Shown here: piece by piece, positions 12,213 through 20,360 of the stretch
Position numbering within the stretch: position 1 is the first letter of the stretch
How the letters are laid out: each line of letters starts with the position of its first letter
Assembly (NCBI GenBank): GCA_025362815.1
Contig: JANYFG010000028.1
Location: 1 to 37,709 of the forward strand
DNA: 37,709 nt
Direction: 5' to 3'
From: Rhodospirillales bacterium
Lineage (GTDB): Bacteria; Pseudomonadota; Alphaproteobacteria; Acetobacterales; Acetobacteraceae
Notes under the pieces: model-generated
Databases searched by the model: none
Seen by the model: the letters and a program-made list of their open reading frames with translations, nothing else
What the model was told of the DNA's origin: nothing
Program-made: the position numbers and the translations under genes

Positions 12213-13417
12213 CATTGTGGGTGGATGTCGGCGATCTCGTGGGGTATGCGAGCGTGTTTCGCAGGCCAAGCGGCGTGCAGCGCGTGGTGTTCGAACTCAG
12301 CCGGGCCTTGGTGCAGGACGACGCCGATGTGGGGTTCGTGCGACACGGCGATCACGGGTTTGAGGCGGTGGCCTGGGCGGAGATCGCGGCCTTGTTCGAT
12401 GCGCTGGCAGAGGATGCGCCGCCACCCGACCAGCCCTCTGGCGCGAGCCTTCAACTCCAGGCGTGGCGGGCCCTATGGGCCGTGCCTGCGAGCTTGCTCC
12501 CCCGCTTCTCAAGGCCGAAGTCCGCGATGCGGCCGGGCGACGTGTTGCTGGTGGCCGGCGCCGGATGGTCGGATCCCGATCATGCGGCGCAGGTGGCCCG
12601 CGCCCGGGCGCGCCACGGCGTGACGGTGGCGCTGCTGGTTTATGACATCATTCCGGTTCTGCGCCCGGAATGGTTCGATCCGCTGCAAGCCACCCGGTTT
12701 CGGCGTTGGCTGGACGGCATGCTGGCCGTCTCGGACCGGCTGCTGGCCATCTCCCACGCCACGGCGCGGGATCTTGCGGCCTATCGCGCGGCGGCGGGCA
12801 TGGCGGAGCGGGGCGTGCACGTGGTGCGGCTGGGCGACGGATTGCCGGCGGCGGCCCAGGCGGAAAAAGCCGGCATCGGTCGCCCCTATGCCCTGTTCGT
12901 CTCCACCATCGAGGTTCGGAAGAACCATGCGCTGCTGGTGGATGTGTGGCGGATTCTGTTGGCCGAGCTTGGGCCGGGCGCGGTGCCGGCGCTCGTGTTC
13001 GCGGGGCGGCCGGGCGGGCTTTCTGGCGATCTCGTGCGGCTGTTGGAGGCGTCCGACTACCTGGATGGTCATGTGATCCTGCGTCATGGCGCCAGCGACG
13101 GCGACATGGCGGCGCTGTATCGGGGCTGCGACTTCACGCTGTTTCCCTCGCTGTATGAAGGCTGGGGGCTGCCGGTGGCGGAGAGCCTGGCGTTCGGGCG
13201 GCCTTGCCTCGCGTCATGCGCGAGCTCGGTGCCGGAGGTGGGCGGCGATCTGGTGCGGTATTTCGATCCGCTCGATCCCGAGGATTGCGCGCGGGCGGTG
13301 GCCGATGTGCTGGCAGACCCGGCGGGGCTTCAGGCCTGGGCCGCGCGCGTGGCCGCCGATTATCGGCCAGTGCCGTGGGCGCAAACCGCCGCGATGGTGC
13401 GCCGCGGGGTTGCGTGA
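12209..13417 (+). CDS. Glycosyltransferase family 4 protein
   Basis: A GT-B fold retaining glycosyltransferase of 402 residues, transferring sugar from a nucleotide donor. The acceptor is unknown; polysaccharide or cell-surface glycan is likely. The N-terminal domain begins LWVDVGDLVGYA and contains VALLVYDIIPVLRPEWF, typical of the mannosyltransferase-like group. The donor domain has FVSTIEVRKNHALL (basic residues contacting the donor phosphate) and the conserved YEGWGLPVAESLAFGRP with its two glutamates. ATG 12209 is chosen because it overlaps the previous stop as ATGA and matches the family start. There is no signal peptide. Confidence 0.88.
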   Translation: MTLWVDVGDLVGYASVFRRPSGVQRVVFELSRALVQDDADVGFVRHGDHGFEAVAWAEIAALFDALAEDAPPPDQPSGASLQLQAWRALWAVPASLLPRFSRPKSAMRPGDVLLVAGAGWSDPDHAAQVARARARHGVTVALLVYDIIPVLRPEWFDPLQATRFRRWLDGMLAVSDRLLAISHATARDLAAYRAAAGMAERGVHVVRLGDGLPAAAQAEKAGIGRPYALFVSTIEVRKNHALLVDVWRILLAELGPGAVPALVFAGRPGGLSGDLVRLLEASDYLDGHVILRHGASDGDMAALYRGCDFTLFPSLYEGWGLPVAESLAFGRPCLASCASSVPEVGGDLVRYFDPLDPEDCARAVADVLADPAGLQAWAARVAADYRPVPWAQTAAMVRRGVA

Positions 13418-13463
13418 GCGTGATGGGGCACCGACACTTGCGCCGAAACCGATCGGGCCCGCC

Positions 13464-14720
13464 ATGACCGCAACCATCCCCGCCAATATCGCCGTCAACA
13501 GCGACCGCCTGTGGGCCAGCGTGCAGGAGACCGCTGAGATCGGCGCCACCGCCAAAGGCGGGATCTGCCGGCTGGCGTTGAGCGAGGAGGACCGGCGGGT
13601 TCGCGACTGGTTCCGTGCGGCCTGCGAGGCGGCGGGCTGCACGGTGTCGGTCGATGGCCTCGGCAACATGTTCGCCCGCCGCGCCGGACGCGACGCGACC
13701 CTCGCGCCGATCGCGATCGGCAGCCATCTCGACACGCAGCCCACCGGCGGCAAATACGATGGGATCATCGGGGTGATGGCCGGGCTGGAGGTTCTGCGAA
13801 GCCTCGACGATGCCGGGCTGCAGACCCATGCGCCGCTGGAACTGATCAACTGGACGAACGAGGAAGGGGCCCGCTTCGCCCCGGCCATGCTGGCATCCGG
13901 CGCCTTCGCCGGCGCGTTCACGGCGGACTACGCGCTCAGCCGGGCGGACCGGCAGGGGGTGCGGTTCGGCGCGGCGCTGGACGCGATCGGGTATCGCGGA
14001 GACGCCGCCTTGGGCCATCCGCTGTCCGCGCATTTCGAGCTGCATATCGAGCAGGGGCCGATCCTGGAGGCGGAGGCGTGCACGATCGGCGTGGTGACGG
14101 GGGTGCAAAGCATTCGCTGGTATGAGGCGCGCCTGGTGGGCTCGGACGGGCATGCCGGCGCCACGCCGATGCGTCTGCGACGCGACGCCCTGCTGGGCGC
14201 GGCACGTATGATCGAGACGGCGCATCGCGTGGCAAAGGCCCACGCGCCGGATGCGGTGGGCACCGTGGGCATGGTGGAATGCAAGCCGAACAGCCGCAAC
14301 GTGATCCCGGGCGAGGTGTTCCTGACGGTGGATCTGCGCCATCCCGACGATGCCGTGCTGGCCCGGATGGACGCCGAATTCCGCGATGCCGTGGCGGAGA
14401 TCGCGGAGATGGATGGGCTGGAACTCACCCTGGAGCAGACCTGGGAGTCGCCCGCGGTGCATTTCGACGCCGACTGCATCGCGGCCGTGCGCGAAGCGGC
14501 CGCGCAATGCGGTTTTGCAAGCCGGGACCTGGTGTCCGGTGCCGGGCACGACAGCGCCTACATCGCGCGCGTGGCGCCGACCACGATGATCTTCGTGCCA
14601 TGTGCCGGCGGGCTCAGCCACAACGAGGCGGAAAGCGCCACACAGGACGACGTGGCGGCTGGGGCGAATGTGCTGTTGCGGGCGGTAATCGAGACGGATC
14701 GACGGCTCTCGGGCCAATAA
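13464..14720 (+). CDS. Zn-dependent M20-family amidohydrolase (N-carbamoyl-L-amino-acid hydrolase type)
   Basis: Members of the hydantoinase/carbamoylase branch of M20 remove a carbamoyl group from N-carbamoyl amino acids, ureidoglycolate or beta-ureidopropionate. The exact substrate cannot be read here. The 418-residue product shows the metal ligands H88 (GSHLDTQPTGG), D99 (KYDGIIG) and the E133/E134 pair (NWTNEEGARF). It also has ELHIEQGP and the C-terminal SHNEAES histidine. The dimerisation domain includes SDGHAGATPM, a family hallmark. The frame is open further upstream into the glycosyltransferase gene, but the family-like start is ATG 13464. It lies 46 bp after the glycosyltransferase gene. 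The next gene is convergent with only 4 bp between. Confidence 0.88.
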   Translation: MTATIPANIAVNSDRLWASVQETAEIGATAKGGICRLALSEEDRRVRDWFRAACEAAGCTVSVDGLGNMFARRAGRDATLAPIAIGSHLDTQPTGGKYDGIIGVMAGLEVLRSLDDAGLQTHAPLELINWTNEEGARFAPAMLASGAFAGAFTADYALSRADRQGVRFGAALDAIGYRGDAALGHPLSAHFELHIEQGPILEAEACTIGVVTGVQSIRWYEARLVGSDGHAGATPMRLRRDALLGAARMIETAHRVAKAHAPDAVGTVGMVECKPNSRNVIPGEVFLTVDLRHPDDAVLARMDAEFRDAVAEIAEMDGLELTLEQTWESPAVHFDADCIAAVREAAAQCGFASRDLVSGAGHDSAYIARVAPTTMIFVPCAGGLSHNEAESATQDDVAAGANVLLRAVIETDRRLSGQ

Positions 14721-14724
14721 TCGG

Positions 14725-17319
14725 CTAAACCGCGAAATCCCAGGCCGCGTATTTCGAACTGTCGATCCTGGCGGTGAAGGCCTGTATCTTTTTGACGATC
14801 AGGGCTGTCGCCTCCTGGTTTCCAGAACGATGCGCCATGACGAGAGCGGCCTTGTGGATCGGCACGTAGTCGTCTGCCGTGAGATTTGGCGGCGGCGGCA
14901 TGGTAAGGGGATCGAACGGTCGCTTCGGGTCGCATGACATCTCAACCCACATCGGCGCCGTGATCGTCACCGGCGGGCCGTTCGGCGTCAGGGACAGGCG
15001 AGCGCTGTCACCATTGACCTGGACCAGATAATACGGCGTTCCGGCCTTCAGGTCCGGCGAGGTTTTGACCGGGTCACCATTAATGTTGACCTCTTCCATG
15101 TAGAACACGTCGCCGTCGGACAGTTTGACGGTGGGTTTGATCGAGAGCCTGCCGGTCTTGTCATCGAGATTGCCGGCATAGGTCGTGTTGTCCTCGGCGG
15201 TGCGGATGCGGCCCTCCGTGCGCGGCAGATAGCGGTTGGTTTGTGCATCGTAGACCGCGCCGCGCTGCTTGGTGTTGCTCCGATACGCGAGTGTTTTGAA
15301 GATCTGACTTTCCACCATGCCGATCGAGACCCTGGCGGTGAAATCCCCCCAGGCCCGCGCCTCGGGGAGTTCCGAGACGTTCCAATTATGGTAGGCGCCC
15401 TGGGTGTTGAAGGCCGTCATCCAGGGGTTACCGAGCCCGAGTTCATCGGTGAACGGCGGCTCGCCGCTGGCTTTGGCGTCGGCCGGAAGATAAGCCAGGA
15501 TATCACGCATATAGATGCCTTGCTGCTGATTCAGGCGTCGGAAGAACCGGTTGGCGACGTGCCGATCCGGGATGACGGCGTTGGCGCTGCCCACGATGAT
15601 GAGCGCCCAGCCGGCGGAGCGGACCTGCCCGTTGAGGCCGGCGATGGCGTCGTAGATCGTGTCCGGGGCCTTGGTGGCACGGCCGAACCCACCTTTCGCC
15701 ACGGGGCTTTTGGGGCGGTTCGAATATTCATTGTCGATGCCCTGATGCACCAGGTTGGTGGCGAGATCGAGCGTGGCTTCCAGGTGGTAGCGCTCGCCTT
15801 CCATCAGATACATGAAATAGCTGTAGTTCACCGCGTGCGACGCATCGCCGGTGGTGGTGCTCCACACACCCTCCCCACCCACCGGAAAGACGTAGCCATC
15901 CTTGCCCTGCGGCGTCGTACGGAAGTCCGCGTAGGCGTGGACCGGCTGCGGCATGCCGTCGGACGTGAAGTCGTAGGCCGGCGCGGTACCGCGGCTGAGG
16001 CCCATGATCATGCTGATGGGGGTGTTGGCGATGTCGGGCGCGCTGTCGCCGGGGCGCTGGCGGGTTCGGTTGGAGCGGTAGTGCAGAAAGACGTGCAGGC
16101 CCACATGGGCGTTGATGCGGGCGCTGGCGACATCTTCCGGGGTTTGGCGCAGGAACGCCACGCAATCGGGATTGGGCAGCACGCCGCGGCCTTCATAGCC
16201 GCCGGTGCCGTCGATGTTGTTGCGATGGCTCTGGTTGGTGCAGGGCACGTAGGTGGCGGAGCCGCCGCTGATGGCGGAGTAGGGGGCCGGTTTGGCGGCG
16301 AGGTTGAGCGGGGGCACGAGGCCGCTGGCGATCCAATAGGCCCTGTTCGGCAGATAGGTCAGCGTGGGGCAGGCGCCGCCCACCCAGTGCCTGCGGCCGC
16401 GATTGTTGCCGCCGGCGTTCTGGCAGGTGATCCAGCGCGATTTGTAGGGATGGGTCACGGCCTTGTAGGCGCCGATCACGCTGGAAGCACCGGTCAGCAG
16501 CGAGTCGACCAGAAGGGCGTCGTAGGTGCGCAGCGTCTTGTCCGGCACCGACCACCAGTCCATCGCGGGTTCGGCGCCGATTTCGATGGCGTAGAGGCTG
16601 CCATCGGGATTTTTCCAGATATCGGCGTGCCAGTTCACCTTCAGATGCGCGTCCGCCACCTGGCTGCCCACGTCGCCGGCCATGCCCCAGCCGGTCCAGC
16701 CGTCGCAGACCACGCCGGCATGGTGGATCTCCACGCGGGTGGGGATGGACATATGCACCGCGAAATCCGCCGCGGACACGCCGGAGCCCACGGTGGTGAA
16801 GGTTTTGCCGTCCGTGGTCTGCTTGTGGTTGGGAAAGCCGATGGCGAAGCGGTGGCGGCTGGTGATGTCCGACAGGGCGGATGTGAGGGTGTTGCTGAAC
16901 GTGCCGCCATCGACGCGCACCAGATCGTAGATCCGTGCCTCCGATGCGGCGAAAGCGGTGTCGCGCAGGTGCATGACGGCGAATTTCAGCGAGCCATCCA
17001 GCCAGGTGGTGCGCTGGTCGAACTGGGCGGCGATCGGGGCGCCCTTGCGCCGCACCTCCACACTGCTGCCGGCGGGAATGTCGCCCTTCTTGAACAACAC
17101 GCCCTGGCGCGCGAAGCCGGCGCTGGGGCCGTTTGATTTCCAGTTCGTCAACCCGAAGCTGTGCACGGCCGAGAGAGATGACGGGCCGGCTGCCGGGCTT
17201 GGGGTCGGAGGCGGTGCCGCCGATACCGCGCCGGCCGCCAGCAGCCCGGAGGCGGCCGATCCGGCCAGAATGGCGCGGCGCCCTGGCCGGGGGATGGCGG
17301 AAGACGGATGCGATGACAT
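14725..17319 (-). CDS. Tat-exported large protein, possibly PcRGLX/YetA-like
   Basis: I do not firmly recognise this 864-residue protein. Its N-terminus is a twin-arginine signal (PRPGRRAILAGSAASG, cleavage probably after AVSA), so it is likely folded before export. Residues about 65-135 (ARQGVLFKKGDIPAGSSVEV, then TTWLDGSLKFAVMHLRD) resemble the N-terminal barrel of rhamnogalacturonan lyase-like PcRGLX/YetA proteins, in which a preset segment is followed by a WxDGS(I/L)K motif. That is family memory, not a search result. The middle is rich in Trp, Tyr and His, as in carbohydrate-active proteins, and the C-terminal part has beta-rich segments (LSDGDVFYMEEVNINGDPVK). No membrane segments follow the signal. 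It ends 4 bp from the convergent amidohydrolase gene. Confidence 0.6.
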   Translation of the reverse strand: MSSHPSSAIPRPGRRAILAGSAASGLLAAGAVSAAPPPTPSPAAGPSSLSAVHSFGLTNWKSNGPSAGFARQGVLFKKGDIPAGSSVEVRRKGAPIAAQFDQRTTWLDGSLKFAVMHLRDTAFAASEARIYDLVRVDGGTFSNTLTSALSDITSRHRFAIGFPNHKQTTDGKTFTTVGSGVSAADFAVHMSIPTRVEIHHAGVVCDGWTGWGMAGDVGSQVADAHLKVNWHADIWKNPDGSLYAIEIGAEPAMDWWSVPDKTLRTYDALLVDSLLTGASSVIGAYKAVTHPYKSRWITCQNAGGNNRGRRHWVGGACPTLTYLPNRAYWIASGLVPPLNLAAKPAPYSAISGGSATYVPCTNQSHRNNIDGTGGYEGRGVLPNPDCVAFLRQTPEDVASARINAHVGLHVFLHYRSNRTRQRPGDSAPDIANTPISMIMGLSRGTAPAYDFTSDGMPQPVHAYADFRTTPQGKDGYVFPVGGEGVWSTTTGDASHAVNYSYFMYLMEGERYHLEATLDLATNLVHQGIDNEYSNRPKSPVAKGGFGRATKAPDTIYDAIAGLNGQVRSAGWALIIVGSANAVIPDRHVANRFFRRLNQQQGIYMRDILAYLPADAKASGEPPFTDELGLGNPWMTAFNTQGAYHNWNVSELPEARAWGDFTARVSIGMVESQIFKTLAYRSNTKQRGAVYDAQTNRYLPRTEGRIRTAEDNTTYAGNLDDKTGRLSIKPTVKLSDGDVFYMEEVNINGDPVKTSPDLKAGTPYYLVQVNGDSARLSLTPNGPPVTITAPMWVEMSCDPKRPFDPLTMPPPPNLTADDYVPIHKAALVMAHRSGNQEATALIVKKIQAFTARIDSSKYAAWDFAV

Positions 17320-17386
17320 GGAGATCTCCGAACCCCGCGTTCGCGGGGGTGCTATCAGCTTACAACGCCGCGGGCGGCGTGATGGT

Positions 17387-18745
17387 TCAGTGCAGCTTGA
17401 CCGCCGGTTCCGCCCGGCTGGACAGCGCGCCCACCAGCGTGCGCCAGAAAGTAGGGCCGTGGCCGTGCAGCGCGGACTGGTGCATCTTATACAGCGAGCG
17501 ATACATCAGGCGGGCGAAATATCCTTCGATGAACATGCTCTTGCCCACCAGGAAGCCCATCAGATTGCCGACGGTGCTGTATTCGCCCAGCGAGACGAGC
17601 GAGCCGAAATCGCGATAGACGAAATCCGTGAGCGGCCGCCCGGCAAGACGCGCCTCGATCTGACGGATCATGTGGGAGGCCTGCTGATGCGCCGCCTGCG
17701 CCCGGGGGGGCACGGGTGCCGCAAAGCCCGGCCTGGGGCATGAGCAACAATCGCCGATGGCGAAGATATCGGGGTCCCCCGTGGTTTGCAGGGTTGGCAG
17801 CACGGCGAGCTGGTTGATGCGGTTGGTATCGAGCCCGCCGATGCCGGCGAGAAAATCCGGCGCCTTCACGCCCGCCGACCACACGACGAGCTCGGACGGG
17901 ATGAGCTCGCCATTGGCCAGGCACACGCCATCCGCGCGCACCTCGCTGACGCGGATTCCGGTGCGCACCTGCACGCCCATCTCGGCCAGCAAGGCGGCGG
18001 TGGCATCCGAGATACGCTCGGGCAACGCGGGCAGGATGCGCTCGGCGGCTTCCACCAGCACGATGCGGATATCGGTTTCGGGCTTGATGCGGTCGAGCCC
18101 GTGGGACACCACGGAGCGGACGGTGCGATGCAGTTCGGCGGCGAGCTCGGTGCCGGTGGCGCCGGCGCCGATGATGGCGACGTGGAGCTGGCCGGGGCGG
18201 ATGGGCCCCTCCTGGCTGTTGGCGCGCAGGCAGGCGTTGATCAGGCGGCGGTTGAAGCGCGACGCCTGGTCGGGGGTTTCGAGCGGCACGGCGAAGGTGG
18301 CGGCGCCCGGGGTGCCGAAATCGTTGGTCACGCTGCCGACCGCGATCACCAGCGTGTCGTAGCCCACGTTCGTGGCGGGCGTGATTTCGCGGCCCTCGTC
18401 ATCGATGGTGGCGGCGAGGTGGATCTGCTTCGCCACACGATCCAGCCCCACCATCTCGCCGAGGCGGTAGATGAAATGGTGCCAGTGCGCCTGGGCGAGG
18501 TAATTCAGCTCGTGCTGTGCGCGGTCGAGGCTGCCGGCGGCCACCGCGTGCAGCAGCGGCTTCCACAAATGCGTGCGGGCGCGCTCCACCAGCGTGATCT
18601 GCACCTTGCCGTTCTTGCCGAGCCGATTGCCGAGCTGGGTGACGAGTTCGAGACCCGACGCGCCGCCGCCCACCACAACCACGCGATGCACCCCGCCAGG
18701 CGGCGTGGTGGCGGGTGGCGCGGAATCGATGACGGCCTGGGTCAC
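17387..18745 (-). CDS. ndh: Type II NADH dehydrogenase (NDH-2)
   Basis: NDH-2 is a single-subunit, non-proton-pumping flavoenzyme that passes electrons from NADH to the membrane quinone. The 452-residue protein has the FAD dinucleotide motif VVVGGGASGLEL near residue 25 and a second Rossmann motif for NADH (AIIGAGATGTELA). It also has the FAD-binding IFAIGDCCSC and the quinone-site region PPRAQAAHQQASHM. The C-terminal stretch (FIEGYFARLMYRSLYKMH) is the expected amphipathic membrane anchor. The start is GTG at 18743-18745. It is a separate unit: 106 bp from RidA and 67 bp from the Tat protein gene. Confidence 0.92.
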   Translation of the reverse strand: MTQAVIDSAPPATTPPGGVHRVVVVGGGASGLELVTQLGNRLGKNGKVQITLVERARTHLWKPLLHAVAAGSLDRAQHELNYLAQAHWHHFIYRLGEMVGLDRVAKQIHLAATIDDEGREITPATNVGYDTLVIAVGSVTNDFGTPGAATFAVPLETPDQASRFNRRLINACLRANSQEGPIRPGQLHVAIIGAGATGTELAAELHRTVRSVVSHGLDRIKPETDIRIVLVEAAERILPALPERISDATAALLAEMGVQVRTGIRVSEVRADGVCLANGELIPSELVVWSAGVKAPDFLAGIGGLDTNRINQLAVLPTLQTTGDPDIFAIGDCCSCPRPGFAAPVPPRAQAAHQQASHMIRQIEARLAGRPLTDFVYRDFGSLVSLGEYSTVGNLMGFLVGKSMFIEGYFARLMYRSLYKMHQSALHGHGPTFWRTLVGALSSRAEPAVKLH

Positions 18746-18851
18746 GGGCGGACCTCCATGCGGGATGCCCGGCAGTTTAGGGGAGATGCCGGCCGGTGGC
18801 GAGACGGATCGGCAAGTTGCGTTCCGGTCCAGGGCAGGTTGCCGTGGCAGA

Positions 18852-19271
18852 TCAGAGCGCGCGAAAGCAGACCACGTCGATCTCGACCAGGGCGGACCGT
18901 GCCAGCGCGGTCACGCCGATGCAGGTGCGGGCCGGCAGGCGGCCAGGGGGGAAGCTTGCGCGCCACACATCGTTCATCGCGGCGTAGTCGCGCTCGAATT
19001 CGGTGAGGTAGATGCGCGCCTGCACCACGTGTGACCAGTCCATGCCGGCACCGCCGAGCACGATCCGGAGATTGTCGATGACGCGCGATGTCTGCGCGGC
19101 AACGCCTTCGGGCAGGGCGGCGGCGACGCCTTCGGGCAGGGCGGCTTCGTCATCATGGGGCCAGGTGGGCATCTGGCCGGTGACGAGCAGCCACGGGCCG
19201 ATCCGAACGGCGTGGCTGAACGGCGCCACCGGGGTCGGGGCGCCCTCGATCATCAAAAACTCGGGGATCAT
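18852..19271 (-). CDS. RidA/YjgF/YER057c-family protein
   Basis: RidA proteins are small trimeric deaminases that hydrolyse reactive enamine/imine intermediates. Several relatives belong to catabolic pathways. The 139-residue product has the family pattern: PFSHAVRIGPWLLVTGQ, VVQARIYLTEFERDY, and PARTCIGVTALARSALVEID with the conserved arginine. ATG 19269-19271 overlaps the stop of the ABC ATPase gene as ATGA, so it is the last gene of that transporter operon. This suggests that RidA handles a reactive product of the imported compound. An internal duplication inserts eight residues (LPEGVAAA twice) before the helix that normally follows EG(V/I)xAQT. Confidence 0.88.
   Translation of the reverse strand: MIPEFLMIEGAPTPVAPFSHAVRIGPWLLVTGQMPTWPHDDEAALPEGVAAALPEGVAAQTSRVIDNLRIVLGGAGMDWSHVVQARIYLTEFERDYAAMNDVWRASFPPGRLPARTCIGVTALARSALVEIDVVCFRAL
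19102..19145. repeat. In-frame 24-bp tandem duplication inside the RidA gene
   Basis: The 20-base string at 19102-19121 (ACGCCTTCGGGCAGGGCGGC) recurs exactly at 19126-19145, a 24-bp period. It encodes the doubled LPEGVAAA on the minus strand, so the frame is kept. The near-identity suggests a recent slippage event. The extra loop lies before the central helix, on the surface of known RidA structures. Confidence 0.85.
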
Positions 19272-20350
19272 GCGCAGGCCTCCGGGGCCGGCACGCGGGC
19301 GGCCTGGCGGTGATCGATGGCCAGCCACACCGTCTGGCCGGCGGAGAGCGACGTGGCGGGCGGGGCGGTGACGCGCAGCATCTGGCCGGATAGCACGGGC
19401 GTGATGCCGTAATCCCAGTATTCCCCGAGATACGCGCGCTCGGCCACCACCGCCTGCACCCACCAGGCGTCGCCGTGCCGACCTTCGTCTGCGCTCCGAG
19501 CCGCGTGAATGGAGATGCTCTGGGGGCGGACGGAGAAGCTGGCCGGGCCCGCCTTCACGCCATCGGCGGGCACGGAGAAGCCGTCGAACCTGATATGGGT
19601 GCCGTCGCTGAGTCCGTCGAGGAAGTTGGTGCGGCCGATGAAGCCCGCGACGAAGCGGGTTTGGGGTTTCGTGTAGAGGCTGACGGGGTCCGCGACCTGT
19701 TCGATGCGGCCCTGGTTCATCACAACGATCCGGTCCGAGGTCACCATCGCCTCGGACTGGTCGTGCGTGACATAGACGGTGGTGATCTTGAATTCGTCGT
19801 GCAGCCTGCGGATCTCGCTGCGCATTTCCTCGCGCAGGTTGGCGTCCAGATTGGAGAGCGGTTCGTCGAGCAGGAGCACGGCGGGCTCGATGACAATGGC
19901 GCGGGCCAGGGCCACGCGTTGCTGCTGGCCGCCGCTGAGCTCGCTGGGATAGCGGTCCTTGAGATGCGCGAGACGGACGACGGACAGCATCTTCTCGGTG
20001 CGGGCGCGTACCTCGGATGACGGCATCTTGCGCAAGGTGAGACCGAAGGCGACGTTCTCGGCGACCGTCATGTTGGGCCAGATCGCGTAGCTCTGGAAGA
20101 TCATCGACATGCCGCGATGCTCGGGGGCCACCATGCGCTCGGGCGAGGAGATGGTGGTGCCGCTCACGCTGATGGTGCCGCTGGACGGCTTGATGAAGCC
20201 CGCGATCATGCGCAGCGTGGTGGTCTTGCCGCAGCCGGAGGGGCCGAGGAGCGACACGAATTCGCCGTCCGTGAGGGTGAGGGAGACGTTGTCCACGGCG
20301 GGAACGACGCCGAACATGCGGCCGAGATTGTGGAGCTGCAGGCGGCTCAT
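19268..20350 (-). CDS. ABC transporter ATPase, Fbp/Pot class (system 1)
   Basis: This is the ATP-hydrolysing subunit of an importer. The 360-residue protein has Walker A (GPSGCGKTTTLRMIAG), the ABC signature (LSGGQQQRVALARA), Walker B (VLLLDEPLSNLD), the switch histidine (VYVTHDQSEAM) and a C-terminal regulatory TOBE-like domain. The sequence type is the CUT1/FbpC/PotA group, whose substrates range from iron to polyamines and aminoethylphosphonate. It lies in the operon SBP1 > permease 1 > ATPase 1 > RidA, 10 bp after the permease gene. No iron-box-like control is visible. Confidence 0.93.
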   Translation of the reverse strand: MSRLQLHNLGRMFGVVPAVDNVSLTLTDGEFVSLLGPSGCGKTTTLRMIAGFIKPSSGTISVSGTTISSPERMVAPEHRGMSMIFQSYAIWPNMTVAENVAFGLTLRKMPSSEVRARTEKMLSVVRLAHLKDRYPSELSGGQQQRVALARAIVIEPAVLLLDEPLSNLDANLREEMRSEIRRLHDEFKITTVYVTHDQSEAMVTSDRIVVMNQGRIEQVADPVSLYTKPQTRFVAGFIGRTNFLDGLSDGTHIRFDGFSVPADGVKAGPASFSVRPQSISIHAARSADEGRHGDAWWVQAVVAERAYLGEYWDYGITPVLSGQMLRVTAPPATSLSAGQTVWLAIDHRQAARVPAPEACA

Positions 20351-20360
20351 GCGAGAGTCC

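Noticed and set aside
10013..12454. An 813-codon minus-strand frame across threonine ammonia-lyase and the first glycosyltransferase
   Set aside because: It crosses several real plus-strand genes and shows no domain; typical GC-rich shadow.
15241..17136. A 631-codon plus-strand frame opposite the Tat-exported protein
   Set aside because: The minus-strand frame has a proper twin-arginine signal and balanced amino-acid use; the plus frame is rich in Gly/Ala/His without motifs.
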